From Siphonodentalium dalli (Eukaryota > Mollusca > Scaphopoda > Gadilida > Siphonodentaliidae), in the NCBI GenBank assembly GCA_032622095.1, contig CP136064.1, positions 6,257,512-6,321,511 on the forward strand: DNA of 64,000 nt, written 5' to 3'. The notes under the pieces are model-generated. The model saw nothing but the letters and a program-made list of their open reading frames with translations. It had not been told where the DNA came from and ran no database searches. Made by a program: the position numbers and the translations under genes. Each line of letters opens with the position of its first letter. The first letter of the stretch is position 1. Shown here piece by piece: positions 44,080-53,730 of the stretch.

Positions 44080-45898
44080 GTTTGGTCTTCTGTCTATGTT
44101 TAAGACGCTCACATAGACCAGATCCAGCTGTTGCGCGTCGTCTAGGAGAAGATCTGGGCACAAGCACTTTCTACACATGGACTTTATTAGTACATTTTTC
44201 TATGTGTTATAACTTGGCCATTTCTCAACCGATTTACAAAATTCTTTCACGAGTAGCATTAGTACGTCGTATAGATACACGACAGTAAAAATGGTTGGAA
44301 TCGGTGACAAGAAAAAAATTGACAAATTTTGCACCCCTCCCCAGGTCGACAAATTGTATTCGGACCTTGGTGAAAATTTTCTCGATTCGTGCCATTTCGT
44401 TAGTTAACACGGTTACGTAACCCGAATTCAGCTGCTTGGCTTCTTATAGGAGAAGATCTGGTCACAAACTTTTTCCAAAATTTTGGATTAAGGGCCATAA
44501 CTCTGGAAAGCAAGTTAGGACATAAACCTAAATGTTTCATTCAGTTGTAACTTGGCATGGTGCATATACCTACCAAATTTCAATGATTTATCTTTTGAAC
44601 TTTCTGAGATATAAGGGTTACAAAATATATTACGAAGAAGTAGAATAAATAATGAAAAATAAAAATAAAAAATTGAATAACAATATACTTCCATATTAAA
44701 ATATGGAAGTATAATAAGGGAATCGCGCGGAATTGATTGGAATGTCGATAGTTTGGTTTATTGACATTTCTGTGTTCAGTTGGAACGTTCTGGTGTGACC
44801 CCCACCCATGCCTCGAAATTTGGTGACGCGGGTAGAAAATTCGCCATATCTCGGCCAATTTTCGCGATATCGAGATAATGTTTGCGGCATTGTGTTCACA
44901 TTTGATGCCCCTTTAATATTTAGCAGGGTTTTGGTAAGGTATTGTGGCGATATTCTACTATGTAGGCCAATATATATGTTGTTCAGTACATACTTTTCGA
45001 ATATCTCTGGCGTCCATCGTCATAATACCGCAAGTAGGTAATCGTTTTGAAGTACTAGAAATTCCCCATCGAATGACACCAAACACGTGACAATCGGTTG
45101 AAGGAATTTAAATTCATAGTGCATTTTCTGTAAACTTGAACAAAAGGAAGGGGCCACAATTTCTACATTTGTCAACCGATTCATAAAATTAACTCACAAT
45201 GACACTCAGTACATCATATAGATACTTCACAACCATTTTGGTTCAAATCAGCGACAAATTTGTTTTGGACAAATTTTGCCCCTCCCCTAGCCCGGAATAA
45301 TTTGAGCGGACCTTTGTCAAAATTTCCTGGTTTGGTCTTCTGTCTATGTTTAAGACGCTCACATAGACCAGATCCAGCTGTTGCGCTTCGTCTAGGAGAA
45401 GATCTGGGCACAAGCACTTTCTACATATGGACTTTATTAGTACATTTTTCTATGTGTTATAACTTGGCCATTTCTCAACCGATTTACAAAATTCTTTCAC
45501 GAGTAACATCAGTACGTCGAATAGATACACGACAGTAAAAATGGTTGGAATCGGTGACAAGAAAAAAATTGACAAATTTTGCACCCCTCCCCAGGTCGAC
45601 AAATTGTATTCGGACCTTGGTGAAAATTTTCTCGATTCGTGCCATTTCGTTAGTTAACACGGTTACGTAAACCGAATTCAGCTGCTTGGCTTCTTATAGG
45701 AGAAGATCTGGTCACAAACTTTTTCCAAAATTTTGGATTAAGGGCCATAACTCTGGAAAGCAAGTTAGGACATAAACCTAAATGTTTCATTCAGTTGTAA
45801 CTTGGCATGGTGCATATACCTACCAAATTTCAATGATTTATCTTTTGAACTTTCTGAGATATAAGGGTTACAAAATATATTAAGAAGAAGTAGAATAA

Positions 45899-46845
45899 AC
45901 TAGAAATTTTAAACTTCCAATTGGAAGTTTGATACTTCCATATAATTGTCATATATATTCCTATCCAAATCTCCTCTCAATCATTACCTTTCCCATAACC
46001 CAAACCTTAATCATAACCATACCTATCGGCAACACGTACCATGTCCCAATACTAAATGTTTTATAAGCATAACCATGCTCTAGCCGTAACCATAACCACA
46101 ATCATTCTAACTATATATATAACTTTAAAAAGTCATGGAATATAAGTAGTGGCTCATCTTTTCGATCGTAATTTTGTTTATCTCGATTAATCCGTTCCAC
46201 AACTATTGAAGTATTTATTTAGTTACAACCATGCATACTTCAGACCTTATATTGTGATACATGAACATCATAAACACGTTAGTTCTCAAAAATAAAAGAT
46301 GAAGAATGAGGCTACTTTTGAAATTATATTTCTCGTAAAAAGTGACCCCTAGTAGACCCCTTTGGTATCATCTAGATGGTCTCCTGTAATTTTTATAGAA
46401 GACAGACACAGGCAGAGAGACAGAAATTCGGAAATATACAGTAATGCCCTATGTAATCGACCCCTTAAACACAGCAGAATTATGGGTAACTTTTCGGGAT
46501 TCAGGAGAGCTTTCGAATGAATGTCAAGATGGCTATATTTCCCACTAAATCCTGAAATGTTACCCATAATTCTGCTATGTTTAAGGAGTCGATTACTTAG
46601 GGTATACTGTAGATATAGATGTAAAAATGTTTTTAAATTATTCATGAATTCCAAATTTAATCACATGATGTCAGATGTACCTATCCCATGACACTCCACG
46701 TAACAATTCACCGTGTGTTCCAATTTTATTTTTGTCATGATCCAACCGGTTGGTCACCAACAGCAGGTCAGACTGACAAACAAATGAACACACACACAGT
46801 TCGGTTTTATTAGTATACATACACACATGTGTACACTATCTCTTG
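45899..46845 (+). repeat. Block T, copy 1
   Basis: It begins TAGAAATTTTAAACTTCCAATTGGAAGTTT, with the self-complementary AAACTTCCAATTGGAAGTTT, and includes runs of CATAACC/CCTTAATCATAACCATACC and a MITE. It matches 58452-59454. A ~76 bp stretch (ATATATATATTTAATTGGCA..GCATGTGT) of the other copy is absent here, between ATGTGT repeats. It ends at CTATCTCTTG, where the second fold-back transposon begins. Confidence 0.85.
46439..46609. mobile_element. Tc1/mariner-like MITE, copy 2
   Basis: 171 bp, CAGTAATGCCCTATGTAATC ... GATTACTTAGGGTATACTG, flanked by TA at 46437-46438 and 46610-46611. Arms include CCTTAAACACAGCAGAATTA with its complement. Same family as 16372-16546; shared with 58992-59161 because block T was duplicated. 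Confidence 0.9.
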
Positions 46846-47597
46846 TAGTGTAGGTAGTTAGCGTTTTGATCAATACATGTCGGATAAAAGCGCCATTTTT
46901 TCATATCTTGTAGGACAGCATCTTTAGCCTAGGAATTTTCTCAAGAACCAACTTTTTGACCGACGTAGAGCCGAAAATTCAAGATGGCGTCCAAGATGGC
47001 CGCCGGTTTGACGATGGTACACCTAATAATTTTGCTTCTCAACTAAATATGTTAATCATACCGAATTCCACCCTATTATCTAAGAATGGTGGTTACCGAA
47101 TAACAGCCGACACTTTTAGTTGAAACAATTGGCCACAATTATTCAAGATGGATGTCAAAATGGCGGCCAAAACATGGAAATGTTTGGTTTTGTCCTTATT
47201 TTTGTTTAAATACTTTACAATTTTCGAGATAATATAAGAGAAGATATCAACAATGTGTTGATTATTCGATGGAATAACCTCTGTGAAAGAGTCATGCACA
47301 CTAAATGTGAAGTAGTATAGTTTGTTCTGGTACAAATATGAGGTAGAATATGTGCTATGTAAAATGAGCAAAATTATTCTAAGACAGGGGTTCATTCTGT
47401 AAATGCTTATAAACTAACCATGAATGGTTCTGATGTCTTCAATTCTATTTGTGACACTACTACATGGTTGGATCAATTGAATACAAATTTGAATATCGAG
47501 ATCTTAACAAATAAAAAATCAATTTAGTAGTGGATTTGCCACGAAATTAGGAAACACCAAATGACAAAACCCATAATCGTCAAACTCAATTCGGTTC

Positions 47598-48250
47598 TCA
47601 AAAGAGGAACATATTTATGGTATTCTGCAACACATCTTCATCATCGGGCCTCGTATTCAAATTACCAATAATTTGAAATTTGAAAATACACTTTGTTTTT
47701 AATAAACTGTATTTAACAATTAACTTCTCACAACCACATCTGCACAACTTCGTACATGGAAGTTTGCTTCTTGAACATTTGCACCTGGAACAAACCGATT
47801 TGCAAACACATTTAATCAACTCTGTGCACTCTCTAGCTGCTTCTGGTTTGTCATCCAAACAGTAACAAAAGAACCGCCAATCAATTTCCATCCAAAGACG
47901 TCAGGTGCTGGAAACTTTACATGTGCTATGGGGCTTACTAGTACAGTCCAGATACCAGCCTGATATATATATATATATATGTTGAACTGTGCTGAACATT
48001 TCATGTCTTGCTTCATTAACTAAGGTCAGCGTCACAGATTTGTCATAAACAAACACAACGAAATGCTAAATACTCTCAAACAGTGGCGATGAAACATCAA
48101 GAACCACACACGGATTCCTCGTATTGGCATCAAGCATTCTGTGAGCTAAGCTTTCCAAGCATCCCAAAATTGCGCTTACCTTTACCAAGGAAAAAGGGAG
48201 TTGAGTCGCATCCTGATATCGGGTGGAATATTGGAATTACAGTTGAATTT
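47598..48250 (-). pseudogene. Left-arm copy of the transposon gene 3' half
   Basis: Minus-strand translation shows PIFHPISGCDST, FFLGKGKRN, then QAGIWTVLVS, VKFPAPDVFGWKLIGGSFVT, a frameshift, and a 97-codon open piece with AARECTELIKCVCKSVCSR then CKCSRSKLPCTKLCRCGCE. The order (GCDT..GxGK, YQAGIW, P.PSP..GW...GG, Cys-rich domain) is that of the family named at 28130. GCDxxxxxxGxGKR resembles the GCDY...GIGPKRA helix-hairpin of FEN/XPG nucleases. The Cys-rich part has CxC and CxxxC spacings like a CXC-type zinc domain. It is a dead duplicate antisense to the main copy. Confidence 0.7.
47961..47981. repeat. (AT)n microsatellite
   Basis: TATATATATATATATAT within the left arm of transposon 2. 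Confidence 0.85.
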
Positions 48251-48537
48251 GTGTTAGCCCATTGAATTGCACGTATCAACTATGTTGTATGTAACATGGG
48301 GTTTAGACTTCTCGAAAGACAAAGAGCTTCAAATGTTTGCATTGAAAAATCATAGCATACAGATGTCCCAACATGACCACGATAATATATGTGTCAACAG
48401 TGTGAACAATAATCGAAGAATTATCGGTTTGTAGCATATGAAATATATGTTCTTCTCACACGAAAACCAGTGGTTCCCCCATCTATATCGAAAGTGGGCG
48501 AAAGCAGGGGGGTAATAAATGTGACACCCTAAGCTGC

Positions 48538-50520
48538 ATGAAGGTCCCATCCGATTCAAACTACATAGACACGGCAGAGCCAAATCCAAAGGTCGAGTGT
48601 AAGGTGTTCGACGGGGGTGCTCTGATACACTTACTGAGACCTGAAGTCGGGCATACCTTCTCAATGTATATCAGCACAACGTTTATTCCATATGTTATGA
48701 TGCAGCTCCCAGATAGTAGAAGAATTGACTTGGTTTTGGACAGGTAAATATAGGTTAGTATCAAAACAGGAACATGAGAGAAACGTGGTTGTGTCATTCG
48801 ATGTAAGGTGGGGGCTTACCACAAAAATTCCACCGAATTGGAATGACTTTCTATACAAACACCACCAACAAGCAAGTATTGTTTGCATTGGTCAATGAAT
48901 GTCTCTTTAAATTGGAAACCCTACCAAGGAAAACCATCTTCACAGCGGAGGATGATAACGCGGTCCTAATTTGGAACATATTCTCTTTGGATGCACATAT
49001 GAAGAAGCTGACAGTAGATTAGTCGGACATATATCTCATATGCTACAAACTCATTATTTATCGATTATTGTTCAAGGATATTTACAAGGATATTATCGTG
49101 ATTCTAGTGTGACATATGCATGCTAAGCTACTACTCCAATGCAAAGATTTGGAACTGTGTCTTTCGACAAGTATAAGTCCCATGTTATCCGAAACATAGT
49201 TGATATGTACAATTCAATTGGGCTCAGAAAATTTAACTGTGCTTCCAATATTCCATCATTTCCATGTGATATCAGGATGCGACTCAACTTCCTTTTTCTT
49301 TGGTAATGGTAAGCGCACATTTTGGGATGCTTGAAAAGCTTACCCAGAGCTAATATAATGCTTGATGTCAATTACGAGGAATCCTTTTGTGGTACTTGAT
49401 GTTCCATCACCACTATTTGAGTGTATTTAGCATTTCGTCGTGATTGTTTATGACAAATCTGCGAACCTGACCTCAGTTAATGAAGATAGACATGAAATGT
49501 TCAGCAAAGGCCGTGCACATGAACAGTTACCACCAAATAAATTGTGCTACTAGTATACATAAGGCTGGTATGTGGACTGTAAGCCCCATAATAGATGCAA
49601 AGTTTCCAGCACTAGACTCACGGGAGGGAAACTGTTTCACAAGAATCGATTCTATCGCCTTTTCGGTTTTGTCTCTATTGAACTAAGGCCCGACTCTTTC
49701 GCGATTAAACACAACTGTTTTCAAAGTTTTGACCGCCATTTATACACTAAATATCAAAACAGAACTATTTTCTAAACAAATATCCGTAGAATATGTCTTT
49801 GCTCGTGCTTATTGATGATAATAATGCGAAAGCAGCTTTTTTGTGCACACTTTGATGCATAATGCGTTTTTGTGCATTACCTATGTAAATTAAGCAGCAA
49901 TTTGATGATAAGTTTATCGACCTTGATACTTTTAGGTGGCTGGAACATGACTCATTATGTGATCGAACACCAGGACATTATAATAACCTATACTGTTCGA
50001 TCATAAAACCTAACAAGTTCCAGCCCAATTTAAATGTGATGAGGCTGAAGGCTGAGCATCAAACTGTTGCTTAATTCTCGTGGGAAATACACACACATGC
50101 ACGTCTCTAAATGTGCACCACGAGTAGCTATTGCATTGCTATCATCAATAAGCACGCACAGAGACATAAGCTGTCGGTTGTTATTGGAGAATACTTTCTG
50201 TATTGATATTCAGTGTATAAACAGCCTATCAAAACTTTGAAAATTTTTTAACAAACCGCGAAAGAGTCGGAACTTAATAGATAGAGACGAAACCGGAAGG
50301 GTGATAGAATCGATTCTGGTGAAACTGTTTTCCCCCCAGTGTGACTACTTCGGGTGAAAATTTATTGACGATTCTTTTGTTATTGTATGTGGTGGCTAGA
50401 GTGTGCACCGAATTGATTAAATTTGTTTGAAATCGGTTTGTTCCAGGTGCAAATGTTAAAAAAGCAAACTTCCATGTACGGAGTTGTGCAGATGTGGTTG
50501 TGAGTAGTGAATTGTTCAAT
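48538..50520 (+). pseudogene. Main copy of the transposon gene, broken (nuclease-like plus Cys-rich domain)
   Basis: An open piece at 48538-48747 contains CKVFDGGALIHLLRP, TFSMYISTTFIPYV and RRIDLVLD. Then, in shifted frames, come IPPNWNDFLY (48824-48853), NKQVLFALVNECLF and TAEDDNAVLIW (to 49021), PIFHHFHVISGCDST (near 49253-49297), FFFGNGKRTFWDA, VYDKSANLTSVNEDRHEMFS then KGRAHEQLPPNK (49448-49540), HKAGMWTV, and after a 723 bp insertion CTELIKFV and KLPCTELCRCGCE near 50408-50510. In the intact family, a DG.A.V..L.P...TF.EY....F.PY segment, an acidic EEADTR and D.D segment, and TGCDT...GxGK occur in this order; the acidic residues and the GCD-G.GK motif suggest a FEN/XPG-like nuclease. Multiple stops and frameshifts make it non-functional. 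Confidence 0.7.
49619..50341. mobile_element. Nested 723 bp inverted-repeat element in the right arm
   Basis: Ends CACGGGAGGGAAACTGTTTC and CACTGGGGGGAAAACAGTTTC (complement of the right end) continue inward as matching arms (AGAATCGATTCTATC, CGACTCTTTCGCG, TTTTCAAAGTTTTGA, GTGCTTATTGATGAT). An inner hairpin GGCTGGAACaTG..TGATCGAACA / TGTTCGATCA..AAGTTCCAGCC lies at its centre. The left arm of transposon 2 lacks it and serves as the empty reference. CA[CG]-type ends might fit hAT; the target duplication is too diverged to call. Confidence 0.7.
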
Positions 50521-51639
50521 TCAGTTTATTAAAACAAAGTTTATTTACTGATCCCATCTTCCCACCACATGGCCCCCTGGAGTATATATCAGCAACAATA
50601 TAACACTCAAAAGTATACATGTGCATATATATTATTGAATCTGCGCTATTCACATGATTGTGTTTCATGTTCTGTTGCTAAAATAATTCAGGACACTATA
50701 TGATACAACGAAATAATTTTATTTCTTACTCCGAACTCAGCTATACTTTCGGGTATACGCTTCAATAATTTTGTGTATAATTGGACATAAAACACTGATT
50801 TAAGTATTGGTAATTTGAATACGAGGCCTGACGATGAAGATATGTTGCAGAATACCTTCCATATGTTCTTGTTTTTGAGAACTAAATTGAGTTTGATGAG
50901 TATGGGGTCTATCATTTAGTGTTTCCTAATTTCGTGGTAAATCCACTACTAAATTGATTTTTTATTTGTAAACATCTCGACATACAAATTTTTATTCAAT
51001 TGATCCAACCATATAGTAGTGTCGCAAATATAATTTATGACATCAGGGTCATTCACGGTTGGTTATTAAGCATTTACAGAATGAAACACAGTCTGAGAAT
51101 AATTTCATTTATTTTATATAGCACATATTCTACCTCACATTTCTACCAGAACGAACAATACTACTTCACCTTTAATGTGCATAACTCTTCCACAGAAGTT
51201 ATTCCATCGAATAATGAACACATAGTTGATATCTCTCTTATATTATCTCGAAATTGTAAAGTATTTTTTTTTAAATAAGGAAAAAAAACAAATTTCTCAT
51301 GTTTTGGCCGCCATTTTGGCATCCATCTTGAATAATTGTGGCCATTTTTCAACTAAAAGTCGCGGTTGTTATTCTATGAACACTAATATTATATAGTGTT
51401 GAGGAACTCGTTATGTTTACCATATCAAATCAAGAAGCAAATCTATTAGGTGTGCCACCGTCAAACCGGCGACCATCTTGGACGCCATCTTGAATTTTCG
51501 GCTCTACGTCGGTCGAAAAGTTGGTTCTTGAGAAAATTCCTAGACTAGAGATGCTGTACTACAAGATTCTAAAAAATGGCGCTTTTATCCGACTTGTATC
51601 GATCCGAGCATTTTTTGTCACTAACTACCTACACTATTG

Positions 51640-53112
51640 TGCCTATATTCCAAATTAAAGACTTGAAATGTTAAAAATTATAACTGCAATGGGATGGTAT
51701 ATTCTCGTGAAAGATATGGATAGTTATAGTCTGTCCACAATGAAGTGCGAAGTATTAAACCAATGCCGATCTGTAATTTGCCAAGACTGTTAAGTCTTGG
51801 TTTATCATTTTGTCGGGTCAGTGATTTCAACGGCCAGTAATATAAGTGACGGTTATATCTACGTGCAGCGGATATATTTATTTATGAAATAATTATGCGC
51901 GAATGGCAATCACTCACACAACTGATAACACATGTCTTGATTACGTCTTATTATAAAATTAGTAACATGCTAAGAAAGAGCCCAAATCACCAGAATGGGA
52001 CAAAGGCGAATATGTTTTATTTGAAGTTCTATCATGCTCGGGAACGTTCTAGACAGATCACTGAAATGTCACTATATATGTGTATCAGGAATCAAGCATT
52101 AAATATAATTTAGAAACATCAATATAGCATAACAGGTAATGCTGTCAAGACACGTTATGTCGTTACAAACGTTTATACCGATTGTACTGACTGTCCAAGA
52201 TCGCGAACTTTTCCACAGCTTGTGCGAATTTTGTATACATTTTGGGTTCAAAGCGACTTAATCGGACAGGTGCGTAACACACTGTGCCATCAGAAGTAGG
52301 CCAGTCATGCAGCCAATTCTATTTTAAAGAGCGCGGATTTGGGAAAGCTGCATTGTGTGAGAACGTAACATGATTCGCGTACATCTATATGCATTTCGGT
52401 ATGTTGCTTTCCCGAGTAATGGTGCCTTTTCTGTGCACATAAATAGCACCAAACTGAACATACGCCTTCTCACCAGCAAAATGATAAATAGCCGATGTGT
52501 TGAAACGGTAGAATACCATAAACAAATATAGCATGTCGAGCTTGTAAAATAGACGGATATTCTTGGGAATATACGGATATGAATGCGCGTATTTTACCAT
52601 TTAATACGTTATTGCAAGTCTTCACAGTCATGCATAAGTTCATAATACCAAGTTAACAATCATTATTCACACAAAAACATACTTATATATGTCGTTCAAT
52701 GTAATTATGCTACATTGAACGACCACCCATTTCGCAACAGCGAAATAGCGTATGGTACGACGACATTAAACTCTCTTTGCTCGCTTGCCTATATCGCGAT
52801 GTTCCCAACAGTTTAAGGTGTTTTATTTTAACAAATAGATTGTCATGAAATGGTAGCATTCTGGAAATGATATATACATGGCAGCTTATATCTACACATT
52901 CCATATGCAATTCGCTTAATTTTGGTGTGATTCATATTCTTGAATACACGCAGGTGGTGAATTAGACGGCGCTTTAAGGCATTTTTGGTATATTTTCCGA
53001 TTAGCGGACGAATGTACGACGTCGACGTTGTCGCCTATTCGTAAGTTATAAGACTTTACATTACGTCTCGTCCAATTAATGCGAAATATGCAATCGGCGG
53101 TCTTAACAGTCG
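51640..53112 (+). repeat. Block U, copy 1
   Basis: It begins TGCCTATATTCCAAATTAAAGACTTG and ends GGTCTTAACAGTCGG. It matches 59455-61461 apart from a 509 bp insertion and a 20 bp tandem duplication present only in the other copy. It includes an inverted CGTTCAATGTAATTATGCTACATTGAACG hairpin (52693-52721). The 72-codon frame 51895-52113 is conserved in both copies but shows no domain. Confidence 0.85.
52693..52721. repeat. Short perfect hairpin
   Basis: CGTTCAATGTA, loop ATTATGC, TACATTGAACG. It is also present at 61041-61069 in the second U copy. Confidence 0.8.
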
Positions 53113-53730
53113 GACAATAAAGTCATATATTTTCACTCGTGACACATACAGATGATAAAGAGACAGTTTTTAAATGGTCAGATATGAATTCAACAAAAGT
53201 ATGCACTATGTCAGATGGTAAACCAATACCAAACCGCAAAGTGTCACGTTCCGAAATTATGATACCAAAATTAGCGACTAAGGGGTGGCAAGGTTGGGGC
53301 GTCGGACGGGATACGCTGACTCCCGTTCATTCAATTAAAAAATATAATATAAAAAAAATGGTTTACGGGTACGCGAACGTATATCAAATAGTTTCAATTG
53401 AATTGAGAACTGCAAGCGAAAGTCCGCGCATAGACGGATTGTGCTTTAGGAAAACGTGGTCCATGCGGAGAAGTGTTATAACATTATCCGGCTGACACCA
53501 CAGTTTCGTTTTTCAAATATCAAAGTCGAGAATTTTTTTTGTAAAAAATGCGCGTTTTAAAAAAAGTGAAAACAAAACGAACTACTATTCTAAAACTAAT
53601 GAATTTTGAGCGTTTTTGGACTCAAAATATGTCAATTTTAAGCCGCATCTTGATAAAACTGCAGAATTACGGCCGATTGACAAGACAGACAAATCAGTGG
53701 TCATTGGTGTAATTTTGTCAAAATTTTCTG
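53113..53730 (+). repeat. Block S, copy B
   Basis: Same block as 35452-36160. Its 3' edge joins the array at GGTTTATGTAGGCC, a different point of the unit from copies A and C, showing a deletion at this junction. Confidence 0.85.
53139..53495 (+). CDS. Hypothetical 118-residue ORF of block S
   Basis: The only intact version of a frame found in all three S copies. It is basic and reads like a soluble protein (VFKWSDMNSTKVCTMSDGKP, LATKGWQGWGVGRDTLTPVH), with no family I can name. ACATACAG|ATG before the start resembles a splice acceptor, so the reading could start further upstream. Copy A is frameshifted and copy C stops after 66 codons (61487-61687) through base changes after ATTCATTCAATTTGA. 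It might be a remnant gene of the element that founded the macro-repeat. Confidence 0.3.
   Translation: MTHTDDKETVFKWSDMNSTKVCTMSDGKPIPNRKVSRSEIMIPKLATKGWQGWGVGRDTLTPVHSIKKYNIKKMVYGYANVYQIVSIELRTASESPRIDGLCFRKTWSMRRSVITLSG

Larger units (their letters stand above)
36160..45898 (+). repeat. Tandem array 1: 1.25 kb units and 2158 bp composite units
   Basis: The landmark GGTTTGGTCTTCTG falls at 36165, 37397, 39555, 41713, 43871, 44079 and 45329, giving spacings 1232, 2158, 2158, 2158, 208 and 1250. The three 2158 bp units equal the basic unit plus a 908 bp insertion and look nearly identical, indicating recent amplification. The unit contains AACTTGGCCATTTCTCAACCGATT, AAGGGCCATAACTCTGGAAAG, a AAGAAGAAGTAGAATAAATAATGAAAA tail and the hairpin CCATATTAAAATATGG. 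Internally it holds at least two diverged ~300 bp sub-repeats (TTGTCAACCGATTCAtAAAATTC and TTCTCAACCGATTTACAAAATTC versions). The many 60-120 codon frames are repeat translations. Confidence 0.95.
46846..51636. mobile_element. Large fold-back DNA transposon 2 (Academ-like), 3 bp TSD TTG
   Basis: A 4791 bp element with a perfect 16 bp terminal inverted repeat, TAGTGTAGGTAGTTAG ... CTAACTACCTACACTA, flanked by TTG on both sides (46843-46845, 51637-51639). Long diverged arms follow (for example AAGCGCCATTTTT, AACCAACTTTT.GACCGACG, ATGGCGTCCAAGATGG and their complements). Blocks T' and U' at 59.45 kb join directly through CTATCTCTTGTGCCTATATT, the unoccupied site with one TTG. Both arms carry outward-reading remnants of the same gene as transposon 1. 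Superfamily assignment to Academ is inference from the duplication size, the ends and the gene family. Confidence 0.88.

Noticed and set aside
36160-45898. LTR retrotransposon array
   Set aside because: No TG..CA ends, primer-binding site, polypurine tract or gag/pol coding was seen in the units.
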